Source of the DNA: Leptolyngbya sp. 'hensonii'
GTDB taxonomy: Bacteria > Cyanobacteriota > Cyanobacteriia > GCF-001939115
Assembly: GCF_001939115.1 (NCBI RefSeq)
Contig: NZ_MQTZ01000044.1
Coordinates: forward strand, 1-64,000
Direction: 5' to 3'
DNA length: 64,000 nt
Part shown: positions 7,364-15,841 of the stretch, one piece after another
Layout of the letters: each line of letters opens with the position of its first letter
Position numbering within the stretch: the stretch's first letter is position 1
Notes under the pieces: generated by a model
What the model was told of the DNA's origin: nothing
The model's input: only the letters and a program-made list of their open reading frames with translations
Databases searched by the model: none
Program-made: the position numbers and the translations under genes

Positions 7364-9067
7364 GTGAACACTCAGTTAATGCAGACCGATGTGCTGGTTA
7401 TTGGTGGTGGTACGGCAGGAACAATGGCAGGCATTAAGGCCAAGCAAGCAAATCCCAATGGCGATGTCCTGATCTTAGAGAAAGCAAATATCCGACGCAG
7501 TGGTGCGATCGCGATGGGTATGGATGGGGTGAATACGGCGGTGATTCCGGGTCACTCCACACCAGAACAATATGTGCGGGAGGTGACGATCGCCAATGAT
7601 GGGATTGCAAACCAGAAGGCTGTCTACCAGACTGGAAAATTGGGGTTTGCCGTCATCCAGGAACTGGAGTCTTGGGGAGTTAAGTTTCAGAAAGATGCCC
7701 AGGGCAACTACGATCTGAAGCAGGTCCATCGGGTGGGCAAATACGTCCTCCCCATGCCAGAAGGCAAAGACCTGAAGACGATTCTGACGCGCCAGGTGAA
7801 GCGCCACAAGGTTAGGGTGACGAATCGAGTCATGGCCACCCGGGTCTTAGTGCAGGATGGTCGAGCGATCGGGGCCGTTGGGTTCGATGTGCGGAATGGG
7901 GATTTTGTCGTCATCCAGGCGAAGGCAGTGATCCTCTGTACGGGGGCCTGTGGCCGCTTGGGTCTGCCCGCCTCTGGCTACCTCTATGGCACCTACGAAA
8001 ATCCCACCAATGCAGGGGATGGGTATGCCATGGCTTACCATGCGGGTGCTGAACTGAGCAACATTGAATGCTTCCAGATTAATCCCCTGATCAAAGACTA
8101 CAATGGGCCTGCCTGTGCCTACGTGGCTGGACCCTTTGGAGCCTACACGGCCAATGCCGAAGGACACCGCTTCATTAGCTGCGACTACTGGAGCGGCCAG
8201 ATGATGCTGGAGATTTACAAGGAATTGCATTCTGGTAAAGGGCCGGTCCATCTGAAGATGAATCATCTGGATGAAGACACGATTTCTGAGATTGAAACCA
8301 TTCTCTGGGCCAATGAACGTCCAAGCCGGGGCCGATTCCACGCCGGTCGGGGTGAAAACTACCGTACCCATGGGGTTGAGATGAACATCTCCGAAATTGG
8401 TCTCTGCAGTGGCCACAGTGCATCGGGGGTCTGGGTCAACGAACGGGGCGAAACCACCGTACCAGGACTCTATGCCGCTGGCGATATGGCCAGTGTGCCC
8501 CATAATTACATGATTGGGGCCTTTGTCTATGGTCGGATCTGTGGTGAAAATGGGATGGACTACAGTGCCAGGGTTGACCATGGAGATCCCGATCGGGAAT
8601 GGCTGGAGGCGGAAAAAGCCAGAATTTATGCCCCCCTCGATCGTCCCAATGGGGTTCCCCACACCCAGGTAGAATACAAACTCCGGCGATTGGTCAACGA
8701 CTATCTCCAACCCCCCAAATCCCAGCATCGGATGGAAATTGGCCTGAGCCAGTTTGTCCGTTATGAAGAAACCCTCAGCCTGATGGGGGCTCGCGATCCC
8801 CATGAGTTAATGCGGTGCATGGAGGTGCATTTTATTCGGGACTGTGCCGAAATGGCGGCCCGGGCTTCCCTTTACCGCAAAGAGAGTCGCTGGGGCCTCT
8901 ACCACTATCGTCTGGATTACCCCGAAAAGAACAACGAAGAGTGGTTCTGTAACGTCAATCTCAAGAAAGATGAAGCCGGAGAGATGGTGCTATTTAAGTG
9001 CCCTGTTGATCCTTACATTGTGAGCGTTGATCTCGATCATGAAGTGTACGATGTAGCCGTTCGTTAA
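7364..9067 (+). CDS. AprA-like FAD flavoprotein (APS reductase alpha/fumarate reductase family)
   Basis: A 567-residue flavoprotein. The FAD Rossmann motif VIGGGTAGT is at residues 12-20; RRSGAIAMGMDGVN (44-57), ACGRLG (195-200), GYAMAYHAGAELS (220-232), GHSASGVWVNERG (350-362) and VPGLYAAGDMAS (366-377) give the layout of adenylylsulfate reductase alpha and its fumarate reductase relatives; the tail LDYPEKNNEEWFCNVNLKKD also resembles AprA. It starts at GTG 7364, 7 bases after GGGAGGA; a TTG at 7343 is unlikely because that site would lie inside the gene. With the ferredoxin 15 bases downstream it should form an AprBA-like heterodimer: FAD chemistry on the substrate, electrons through two [4Fe-4S] clusters. 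Cyanobacteria normally reduce sulfate by the assimilatory CysH route, so true APS reduction is not assumed; the substrate may be whatever the adjacent importer delivers. Confidence 0.85.
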   Translation: MNTQLMQTDVLVIGGGTAGTMAGIKAKQANPNGDVLILEKANIRRSGAIAMGMDGVNTAVIPGHSTPEQYVREVTIANDGIANQKAVYQTGKLGFAVIQELESWGVKFQKDAQGNYDLKQVHRVGKYVLPMPEGKDLKTILTRQVKRHKVRVTNRVMATRVLVQDGRAIGAVGFDVRNGDFVVIQAKAVILCTGACGRLGLPASGYLYGTYENPTNAGDGYAMAYHAGAELSNIECFQINPLIKDYNGPACAYVAGPFGAYTANAEGHRFISCDYWSGQMMLEIYKELHSGKGPVHLKMNHLDEDTISEIETILWANERPSRGRFHAGRGENYRTHGVEMNISEIGLCSGHSASGVWVNERGETTVPGLYAAGDMASVPHNYMIGAFVYGRICGENGMDYSARVDHGDPDREWLEAEKARIYAPLDRPNGVPHTQVEYKLRRLVNDYLQPPKSQHRMEIGLSQFVRYEETLSLMGARDPHELMRCMEVHFIRDCAEMAARASLYRKESRWGLYHYRLDYPEKNNEEWFCNVNLKKDEAGEMVLFKCPVDPYIVSVDLDHEVYDVAVR

Positions 9068-9082
9068 TCAGGAGAAGAAACC

Positions 9083-9310
9083 ATGGCGTTAGTTGAACAA
9101 TGGGTTGATGTGCCCGTGATTGTAGACGAATCAAAGTGTTTGGAGAAATGCACGGCTTGCATTGAAGTATGTCCATTAGATGTGTTAGCCAAAAACCCTG
9201 AAACTGGCAAAGCCTACATGAAATATGATGAATGCTGGTTCTGCCTTCCCTGCGAAAAGGAATGCCCAACCAATGCCATCACTGTGCAAATTCCATTCCT
9301 GTTACGGTAA
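9083..9310 (+). CDS. AprB-like 2x[4Fe-4S] ferredoxin
   Basis: A 75-residue ferredoxin. Two cluster motifs are complete: CLEKCTACIEVCP (C-x3-C-x2-C-x3-CP) and CWFCLPCEKECP (C-x2-C-x2-C-x3-CP). The second, with its leading Trp and the sequence after it (NAITV), resembles AprB, the beta subunit of APS reductase, but the long C-terminal tail that wraps AprA in dissimilatory enzymes is absent. It has a good ribosome-binding site (AGGAGAAG) and follows the flavoprotein by 15 bases, so the two are co-translated partners. Soluble, cytoplasmic electron carrier; the electron donor is not evident in the window. Confidence 0.9.
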   Translation: MALVEQWVDVPVIVDESKCLEKCTACIEVCPLDVLAKNPETGKAYMKYDECWFCLPCEKECPTNAITVQIPFLLR

Positions 9311-9409
9311 TGTTTGACCTGCTACAGCTTGATCAAACAGATTGAGCTATTTTGCTGCCCAGGTGCTGGATTAAAAGACTTATGCCCATGCATTTACAGA
9401 GGAGCAATC

Positions 9410-10384
9410 ATGTCGCTTGACACCGATTCCGAACTGAAAATCTGGATTGACCTATTGCAATCAAGCGAGGAAAGCGATCGCCTGGTTGCTGTCAAAACAC
9501 TGCAACATTTATATGATGATCGCGCGATCGATGCCCTGATTGCTGCCCTGAAAGATGAGAGCCCTGCCGTCCAGAAATTAGCCGTGACCGCCCTGTGGGA
9601 ATTTGCCAATCCCAAAGCCGTGCCTGCCCTGATCGCCTGTCTGGGCTCCTCCGATGAGGACATTCGTGAGGAAGCAAAATCAGCCCTAGGTGAACTTGTA
9701 TCGGGTGACCATTTACTGTTACTTCTGGATGCCCTACAAACGGGTGATGGGCCAGTACAATTGCATGTTCTCTATCTGTTACGCAAGATCCATGATGTTC
9801 AATGTTTGCCCTACGTGCTGCCATTCTTCGAGTCTACCCATCCACCTCTGCGGGAAGCAGCCGTCACCACCCTGCGCTATCTGAACCAGGTGAACCAGTG
9901 CCCTCCGGCGATCGCCCTGATGGATGATGTGGACGAGAAAGTTCGGCGGGCAGCGGCCCTGACCCTGGGACACCTGAGTGATGCTGATGTGGTGGGCCGA
10001 CTGTGTCGCGCCATGACGGATGACCCCGATTGGCAGGTGCGGCGGGATGCCGCCAAATCTCTCGCCCTCCATGCCGATGCCATTGCCGTTCCCGCCTTAG
10101 AGGTGGCGATCACCGATGCCCACTGGCAGGTGCGCAAGTTTGTGATTCAGGCCATTCAGAAAACGCCCCAGAGCAGCACGATGCCTGCTCTGATTCAGGC
10201 GTTAGCAGATGAATATTCGGATGTGCGGCGGGATGCGGCGATCGCCCTCGGCCTGCTGAGAAATCCGGAGGCCTTGCAGGCGCTGCAACAGGCCCTGGAT
10301 GACCCCGATCGGGATGTCAGCATCCATGCGGAACGCGCCATTCTGAAAATTCAGGAATCCCTACAGGAACCCTCCAATGCCTAG
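9410..10384 (+). CDS. HEAT-repeat protein
   Basis: A 324-residue soluble helical-repeat protein. The start at ATG 9410 follows AGAGGAG; the frame runs open to 9314 but that extension is Cys-rich and lacks a site. Nearly the whole chain is about ten HEAT/PBS-lyase-like repeats with recurring 'DWQVRRDAAKSLA', 'DSVRRDAAIALGLL'-style helices (for example residues spanning DEKVRRAAALTLGHL and HWQVRKFVIQAI). Such proteins are scaffolds or, in cyanobacteria, sometimes bilin lyases; no lyase-specific signature was seen. It overlaps the next gene by 8 bases, so translation is coupled to the Fe-S carrier. A role in assembling or docking the AprBA-like complex is inference. Confidence 0.85.
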   Translation: MSLDTDSELKIWIDLLQSSEESDRLVAVKTLQHLYDDRAIDALIAALKDESPAVQKLAVTALWEFANPKAVPALIACLGSSDEDIREEAKSALGELVSGDHLLLLLDALQTGDGPVQLHVLYLLRKIHDVQCLPYVLPFFESTHPPLREAAVTTLRYLNQVNQCPPAIALMDDVDEKVRRAAALTLGHLSDADVVGRLCRAMTDDPDWQVRRDAAKSLALHADAIAVPALEVAITDAHWQVRKFVIQAIQKTPQSSTMPALIQALADEYSDVRRDAAIALGLLRNPEALQALQQALDDPDRDVSIHAERAILKIQESLQEPSNA

Positions 10385-11465
10385 TCATGCCTCTCCCTTT
10401 CGCCAGACCCACCCGGAGGATGCTCCTCCGCCCACCCCGATGGATGCCGTCACCGAAGCCCGTTATCGGGAAGCTGTACAATGCCTGAAGCAGATTATCG
10501 AGCCTGTTCTGAAGCGCGATATGGTCAGTTTAGGCATGGTGCGTAACCTGCGCGTCGTGGATGATTATATCTCTCTGCGGCTCTATGTCGGGCAACATCA
10601 GCACTATCTCCGCCAGGTGGTTCTCGATCGACTCCATCCCTTACCCTGGTGCAAAAAAGCCTATGTACAACTCTGCACCATTCCTGGTGTTCGGACTACG
10701 CTGGCGATTTCCAGCGGTAAGGGGGGAGTGGGCAAATCCACGACCTCGGTGAACTTGGCTACAGCTCTGAGCCTGCAGGGAGCCAGAGTGGGGTTGCTGG
10801 ATGCGGATGTCTATGGCCCCAATGTTCCCCAGATGTTGGGGATCAATCCGGTAGAAGTGTCCCTGGTTGACACCCCGGAGGGACAACGGTTTCTCCCCCT
10901 GGAGGCCCAGGGTATCAAGGTCATGTCCGTGGGGCTGCTGGCAGCACCGGATCATCCCCTGGCCTGGCGTGGTCCAGTTCTCCACAAGATCATTACCCAA
11001 TTCATCCATGAAGTTGCCTGGGGCGATCTGGATTACCTGCTGATCGATCTGCCGCCGGGCACTGGAGATGCCCAGATTACCATCATTCAGGAAAGTCCAA
11101 TTTGTGGGGTTCTTCTGGTGACAACTCCCCAGCAGGTGGCGATCGCCGATGTCCGCCGCAGCATTCATATGTTTCGTCGCGTTGGTATTCCAGTGCTGGG
11201 AATTGTGGAAAATATGAGTTATCTCCTCTGTGGGCATTGTGGTGAACCCACACCAATCTTTGGCAGCGGTGGTGGCCAACAACTGGCTGAGGAATTACAA
11301 ACCCCTTTGCTGGGACAGGTGCCGATCGATCCACTTCTATGCGCGGGTGGTGATGCTGGAACTCCCCTGACCCTGGCCTATCCCAACTCAGTTCCTGCCC
11401 AGGTCTTTCGTCAGATCGCAGCGGCCCTGGATCACACGTTTGCTCCAGTGCCGATCGAGGCATAA
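10377..11465 (+). CDS. Mrp/ApbC/NBP35-type Fe-S cluster carrier ATPase
   Basis: A 362-residue P-loop protein. Residues about 25-95 form a MIP18/DUF59-like domain; the ATPase begins near residue 105 with the deviant Walker A SSGKGGVGKST, followed by LLDADVYGPNVPQML and DLPPGTGDAQ. A CGHC (C-x2-C) pair in YLLCGHCGEPTPIFG is the cluster-binding motif of the Mrp/NBP35 group. These proteins hold and deliver [4Fe-4S] clusters to apo-proteins. Placed with an AprB-like ferredoxin that needs two clusters, it is probably a dedicated maturation factor. Its ATG overlaps the end of the HEAT-repeat gene; it is followed after 29 bases by the YeiH transporter gene. It could also be the organism's general Mrp if no other copy exists. 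Confidence 0.92.
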   Translation: MPSHASPFRQTHPEDAPPPTPMDAVTEARYREAVQCLKQIIEPVLKRDMVSLGMVRNLRVVDDYISLRLYVGQHQHYLRQVVLDRLHPLPWCKKAYVQLCTIPGVRTTLAISSGKGGVGKSTTSVNLATALSLQGARVGLLDADVYGPNVPQMLGINPVEVSLVDTPEGQRFLPLEAQGIKVMSVGLLAAPDHPLAWRGPVLHKIITQFIHEVAWGDLDYLLIDLPPGTGDAQITIIQESPICGVLLVTTPQQVAIADVRRSIHMFRRVGIPVLGIVENMSYLLCGHCGEPTPIFGSGGGQQLAEELQTPLLGQVPIDPLLCAGGDAGTPLTLAYPNSVPAQVFRQIAAALDHTFAPVPIEA

Positions 11466-11494
11466 CCCATCTTTTCACAAGTCATCTGAACACT

Positions 11495-12553
11495 ATGCGG
11501 CAGAAACTTCAAGCATCCCTGCCGGAGCAGAATTTTGCGATCAAAATTCGTGGGATCTATTGGCGATCGCTCCTCCTTCTTCTGGCACCAGGCCTGCTCC
11601 TGAGCTTGAGCCTAGCCAGTATTGCCCTGTTGCTGCGAACCACCTCAGGGCTAACGGCCTTGAGCCCACTCATGCTGGCGATCGTCCTGGGGATTCTGGT
11701 GCGAAACCTGTCGCAGGTGCCAGCCCTGTACCAGCCGGGAATTACCTTTGCCCTGAAGCGACTCCTGCGGGTGGCGATCGCCCTGCTGGGGTTACAGCTT
11801 AGCTTGGTACAACTACAACAGGTGGGTCTGGTTGGGTTTATGGTTATGACAGTTGTGCTGTGGCTCAGCTTCGCCTTCACCTGCTGGCTTGGACATACTT
11901 TGCAAATGCGGCGAAACCTGGTCTGTCTGATTGCTGCAGGCACCGCTATCTGCGGTGCCTCTGCGATCGTGGCCACCAGTACCGTTCTGGATAGTTCGGA
12001 TGAGGATACGGCCTATGCGGTGGCCACTGTGACGTTGTTTGGGACCCTGTCCATGCTCCTCTATCCGCTGGTGCAGTCGTTTCTACAGCTATCGGCCCCA
12101 GCTTTTGGGGTTTGGTGTGGAGCCTCGATCCACGAAGTTGCTCAGGTCATCGCCGCTGCTTTCCAGGTCAATGCCATCAGTGGAGATCTAGCCAGCATCA
12201 CAAAACTGTCGCGGGTTCTGTGGTTGGCTCCTCTGGCGATCGGTCTGGGACTGTTCACCCGCCCAGGGCGATCGGACCGTCCAGGTCTCCGCTCCTATCC
12301 CACTCTGCCCTGGTTTATCATCATTTTTGTCGGCTTGATCCTGCTCAACAGCACTGGCATCATTCCCGAATTACTGAAAACCGGCCTGGGCCAGATGAAT
12401 CAATATCTCCTGACGGTTGCCATGGCAGCCATGGGTTTAGAAACCCGGCTTCAGAACATTTGGAAGCTGGGGTTAAAACCAATCTATCTGGGAGGTGCGG
12501 CCTGGCTGTTTATTACCCTCTTGAGTTTGGGCCTGGTGAACCTGGTGTATTAG
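11495..12553 (+). CDS. YeiH/UPF0324-family putative sulfate exporter
   Basis: A 352-residue polytopic membrane protein with about ten hydrophobic helices. Family marks include LSPLMLAIVLGILVRNL near residue 55, KRLLRVAIALLGLQLSL near 90, AAGTAICGASAIVATS (mid-chain) and GASIHEVAQVIAAA, the conserved segments of the YeiH/'conserved hypothetical 698' family annotated as putative sulfate exporters. The transported compound has rarely been tested; the tight downstream TauE/SafE gene (9 bases) supports export of a sulfur oxyanion product. No ribosome-binding site is evident for ATG 11495. Same strand and close spacing suggest it belongs to the AprA-like operon. Confidence 0.85.
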   Translation: MRQKLQASLPEQNFAIKIRGIYWRSLLLLLAPGLLLSLSLASIALLLRTTSGLTALSPLMLAIVLGILVRNLSQVPALYQPGITFALKRLLRVAIALLGLQLSLVQLQQVGLVGFMVMTVVLWLSFAFTCWLGHTLQMRRNLVCLIAAGTAICGASAIVATSTVLDSSDEDTAYAVATVTLFGTLSMLLYPLVQSFLQLSAPAFGVWCGASIHEVAQVIAAAFQVNAISGDLASITKLSRVLWLAPLAIGLGLFTRPGRSDRPGLRSYPTLPWFIIIFVGLILLNSTGIIPELLKTGLGQMNQYLLTVAMAAMGLETRLQNIWKLGLKPIYLGGAAWLFITLLSLGLVNLVY

Positions 12554-12562
12554 GGAATCAGG

Positions 12563-13288
12563 ATGGAAACAGAAGTATCCCCATGGCTCATTGTCAGCAT
12601 TTTATTTCTCTCAACCCTGGTGCGATCGGCGGTCGGATTTGGCGATGCCTTGGTGGCGATGCCATTGCTGGTCCTGGTTACGGAACTTCGGATTGCCACC
12701 CCCCTGGTCGCCCTGATGGGCGTGACTACGGCCCTCACGGTGCTGTTACAGCAGTGGTCCACCCTGAGTTTTCGGGGAATGTGGCGATTGATTGGGGCGA
12801 CCCTAATCGGCATTCCCTTTGGCCTGGTGCTGATCCACATTGCACCAGAACGCTTGGCCAAACTCATTCTGGGTATCCTTCTGATGCTATATGGGCTGTA
12901 TGGGGTGGGTGGGTTCTCCCTGCCCCAACTGCGGGATGAGAAATGGGCTGGGATGTTTGGATTTACTGCTGGAATTTTGGGGGGGGCCTACAACACCAAT
13001 GGCCCACCGATTATTATGTACGGCACATTGCGCCGCTGGCCTCCTGACTACTACCACATCAATTTGCAGGGGTATTTCTTCCTGACCAATTGTTTGGTGG
13101 TGGTCAGTCATGGGCTGACTGGCCTGTGGACAGAGCCCGTGATCGGGCTTTATCTAGCGTCACTCCCCGCGATCGGCGTTGGCGTTATTTTGGGGAGTAT
13201 GATCCATAAACAAATTCCGGCAGCCACCTTCGAGAAGCTCATTTATGGGTTACTCGCCACGATCGGTCTCCTGTTTATCTTCAAATAA
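12563..13288 (+). CDS. TauE/SafE-family sulfite/sulfonate exporter
   Basis: A 241-residue membrane protein with about seven hydrophobic segments. The family duplication is visible: RSAVGFGDALVAMPLLVLV in the first half and GFTAGILGGAYNTNGPPIIMY in the second, both the characteristic 'G(F/L).G...G.GGG' turns of the TSUP/TauE-SafE superfamily. These export sulfite, sulfoacetate or related anions. It begins 9 bases after yeiH-like and probably ends the operon; a hairpin lies 12 bases downstream. A second TauE/SafE protein is encoded at 24.1 kb; the two are only distantly alike. Confidence 0.88.
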   Translation: METEVSPWLIVSILFLSTLVRSAVGFGDALVAMPLLVLVTELRIATPLVALMGVTTALTVLLQQWSTLSFRGMWRLIGATLIGIPFGLVLIHIAPERLAKLILGILLMLYGLYGVGGFSLPQLRDEKWAGMFGFTAGILGGAYNTNGPPIIMYGTLRRWPPDYYHINLQGYFFLTNCLVVVSHGLTGLWTEPVIGLYLASLPAIGVGVILGSMIHKQIPAATFEKLIYGLLATIGLLFIFK

Positions 13289-13299
13289 GCGTCCTGCTC

Positions 13300-13329
13300 C
13301 TGCTGGCTTCAACTCCCCTCAGCCAGCAG
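13300..13329 (+). terminator. hairpin after the TauE gene
   Basis: CTGCTGGCT (13300-13308) pairs with AGCCAGCAG (13321-13329) around a 12-base loop, starting 12 bases after the TauE stop. No clear T-run follows, so termination strength is uncertain. Confidence 0.4.
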
Positions 13330-13521
13330 GGAGACAACATAAAACTTCTGCATGGTAAAAAATTAAGCCACGCAGAACTGAACCTGGTTCCAGGCCAGAA
13401 ACCCATTCAGCAACAACCGATCAGGCAACGCTCCCCTGCTCCAGGGGCCAACCCACCGGCACCCCAGGAATGTCAGCGCTAGAATTCAAAGGGAGTGATC
13501 TCAAATCAGGTAACGTAAGGG

Positions 13522-15054
13522 ATGGAAACAGTAGATGTGGTGGTGATTGGGAGTGGCATTGGTGGCCTCTGCTGTGCAGCCTTGCTAGCCCGCTATGGAT
13601 TTCAGGTCCTTGTTTGCGAAAGCCACAGTATTCCAGGGGGAGCTGCCCATGCCTTTGAGTACCAGGGATTTCACTTCGACTCTGGCCCATCCCTCTATTC
13701 CGGCCTATCCTACAGCCCCTCCGCCAATCCCCTCCGCCAGGTTCTGGATGCGATCGGAGAGGATGTTCCCTGGCTCACCTATGACGCCTGGGGCTGCTTC
13801 TTGCCGGAAGGGTACTTTCGAGCAGCGGTCGGTGCAGAGTCCTTTACTCAACTCCTGGCCCAATGGCGCGGACCAGATGCCGTTGCCGAATGGCAACAGT
13901 TACAACGGTTGATGGAACCGCTGAAGGCTGCCTCCATTGCCATTCCCCCCATGGCGGTGCGATCGGACTGGGGCATGGTCAGCACCCTTTCTCCGTTTCT
14001 GCCCAACATCTTGAAACACGCCTGGACGATGCTTCAATTGTCAGGCCCCTTTTCCCAACTTCTGGACGGGGTGGTTTACGATCCATTGATTCGAAACTGG
14101 CTCGACCTGCTCTGCTTCATGCTCTCAGGTCTACCAGCCAAAGGCACCATCGCAGCTGAAATGGCCTTCATGTTTGCAGACTGGTACCGTCCTAATGTGG
14201 TGCTGGACTATCCCCAGGGGGGGGGAGGGGCGTTGATTGGGGCGCTGGTGCGAGGGTTAAAGCGCTATGGAGGACGGTTACGGCTGCATGCGCCGGTGCA
14301 ACAGATTTTAGTCAAGCAACAGCAGGCTGTGGGGGTGAAGTTGAAAACTGGAGAGCAGATTAGAGCCCGCCATGCAGTTGTCTCCAATGCTTCCGGCTGG
14401 GATACCCTCAAACTCTTACCAGAAGACACCCTGACCCCAGTCCTGGAGGAACGCCAGCAGATTCGGGCCTGTCCCAGTTTTATGCATCTCCACCTGGGTA
14501 TCGAAGCCGCCGATCTCCCTCCTGATCTGGAATGCCATTATCTGATCGTGAACGACTGGGAGCGTGGGGTAGATGCACCTCAGAACGTCGTAGCAGTGTC
14601 TATTCCCTCGGTGCTGGATGCCACCCTCGCCCCCAGTGGTAAGCATTGTCTGCATGCCTATACCCCGGCCACAGAACCCTATGAGCTCTGGGCCGGATTG
14701 GATCGCAAAAGCGATCGCTATCAACAATTGAAGACTGAACGCAGTCAGGTTCTCTGGCAGGGGTTAGAGCGGATTATTCCGGATCTGCGCAATCGGTGTG
14801 AGGTCACCCTGGTGGGAACTCCCCTCACCCATGAGCGTTTCCTCCGGCGCGATCGGGGCAGCTATGGCCCTGCAATTCCTGCAGGCCAGGGATTGTTTCC
14901 TGGCTGTAAAACCGCTCTCAAGGGCTTGCTCTGTTGTGGCGATTCCACTTTCCCTGGTATTGGGGTGCCTGCCGTTGCAGCCAGTGGCATGATTGCGGCG
15001 AATACCCTCGCTTCCATCTCTCAACATCGGGAATTGCTGAAGACCCTCCAGTGA
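13522..15054 (+). CDS. FAD-dependent oxidoreductase, CrtISO/phytoene desaturase-like
   Basis: A 510-residue flavoprotein. The dinucleotide fold is at the N terminus (VVVIGSGIGGLCCAALLARYG) followed by GGAAHAFEYQGFHFDSGPSLYSG, the arrangement of the carotenoid isomerase/desaturase family. The C terminus has the second FAD segment, LKGLLCCGDSTFPGIGVPAVAASG. Members include CrtISO (prolycopene isomerase), CrtO and uncharacterised plant/cyanobacterial paralogues. It stands alone between the sulfur exporter and msrB with its own 230-base upstream region. Nothing ties it directly to carotenoids here; I consider it a CrtISO-like paralogue with undetermined substrate. Confidence 0.85.
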   Translation: METVDVVVIGSGIGGLCCAALLARYGFQVLVCESHSIPGGAAHAFEYQGFHFDSGPSLYSGLSYSPSANPLRQVLDAIGEDVPWLTYDAWGCFLPEGYFRAAVGAESFTQLLAQWRGPDAVAEWQQLQRLMEPLKAASIAIPPMAVRSDWGMVSTLSPFLPNILKHAWTMLQLSGPFSQLLDGVVYDPLIRNWLDLLCFMLSGLPAKGTIAAEMAFMFADWYRPNVVLDYPQGGGGALIGALVRGLKRYGGRLRLHAPVQQILVKQQQAVGVKLKTGEQIRARHAVVSNASGWDTLKLLPEDTLTPVLEERQQIRACPSFMHLHLGIEAADLPPDLECHYLIVNDWERGVDAPQNVVAVSIPSVLDATLAPSGKHCLHAYTPATEPYELWAGLDRKSDRYQQLKTERSQVLWQGLERIIPDLRNRCEVTLVGTPLTHERFLRRDRGSYGPAIPAGQGLFPGCKTALKGLLCCGDSTFPGIGVPAVAASGMIAANTLASISQHRELLKTLQ

Positions 15055-15335
15055 TCGCCAGTTAGCCTTGCAGGTGAACAATTCTGTACCAATACCGGGT
15101 TTTCCCCGACTGGCTTTTGGTAGACCCAACTGCAGAACGCCATTGTCAATACAGCCAGCACCATACGAGGTTCTGGCAAGGGAGAAACCGGCTGCTCAGG
15201 AGCAAAGGGCTGCGATCGCCAGGGATTTTCTTAACTGTCTTTAAAGTGTCTTTCACCACCCATTCAGGCCATTGACCCATGATCAAGATTCAGTTCCCCA
15301 CATCCTTCCGACTGAATCACCCACGACACACCAAT

Positions 15336-15833
15336 ATGAAGAAACGACACTTTTTATGGGCGGGTACCGCAACAGTTGGCACAGCCCTGTTATCCCATTA
15401 CTTACCCGGCAAAAGCAAGGGCGAAATCGCAACGGCAGCAGCTCGATTTGAAATCACTAAAACAGAGCAGGAATGGCGCAAGATTTTGACCGCTGATCAA
15501 TTTCAGGTATTACGACAGCACGGAACCGAGCGGCCTGGCAGCAGCCCCCTGGACAAGGAATATGGCAAAGGACTCTTCGCCTGTGCCGGGTGTAATCTGC
15601 CATTGTTCAGCTCAAAAACCAAATTTAACAGTGGCACAGGTTGGCCCAGCTTTTACGCCCCCATTGATGGAGCTGTAGGAACCACGATCGACACCTCTTT
15701 CTACATGACTCGTGTAGAAGTGCACTGTCGTCGATGCGGCGGACACCTGGGCCATGTGTTTGATGATGGCCCCAAACCAACTGGAAAACGTTATTGCATC
15801 AATGGCATCGCTCTGAAATTCATTCCCGGTTAA
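15336..15833 (+). CDS. msrB: peptide-methionine (R)-S-oxide reductase, exported form
   Basis: MsrB repairs the R epimer of methionine sulfoxide. The catalytic segment RYCINGIAL contains the resolving nucleophile Cys, and the two zinc pairs are present (CAGC and CRRC in HCRRCGGHLGHVFDDGP). From ATG 15336 the protein is 165 residues with a basic, hydrophobic leader (KKRHFLWAGTATVGTALL), suggesting export or membrane anchoring; the frame also runs to ATG 15279, which would bury that leader, so I prefer 15336. No good ribosome-binding site is seen for either. It is convergent with the Rrf2 gene, stops 8 bases apart. An extracytoplasmic Msr beside sulfur transport genes suggests protection of the periplasmic binding proteins, which is inference. 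Confidence 0.9.
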   Translation: MKKRHFLWAGTATVGTALLSHYLPGKSKGEIATAAARFEITKTEQEWRKILTADQFQVLRQHGTERPGSSPLDKEYGKGLFACAGCNLPLFSSKTKFNSGTGWPSFYAPIDGAVGTTIDTSFYMTRVEVHCRRCGGHLGHVFDDGPKPTGKRYCINGIALKFIPG

Positions 15834-15841
15834 CCCTAGGA

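Noticed and set aside
7847-8803. 318-residue antisense ORF over the AprA-like gene
   Set aside because: Shadow of a strongly supported flavoprotein; composition mirrors the sense codons and no motif or ribosome-binding site is present.
12112-12939. 275-residue plus-strand ORF spanning the yeiH/tauE junction
   Set aside because: Different frame from two well-supported membrane-protein genes; the translation is Ser/Pro/Gly-rich with no hydrophobic segments or family resemblance.
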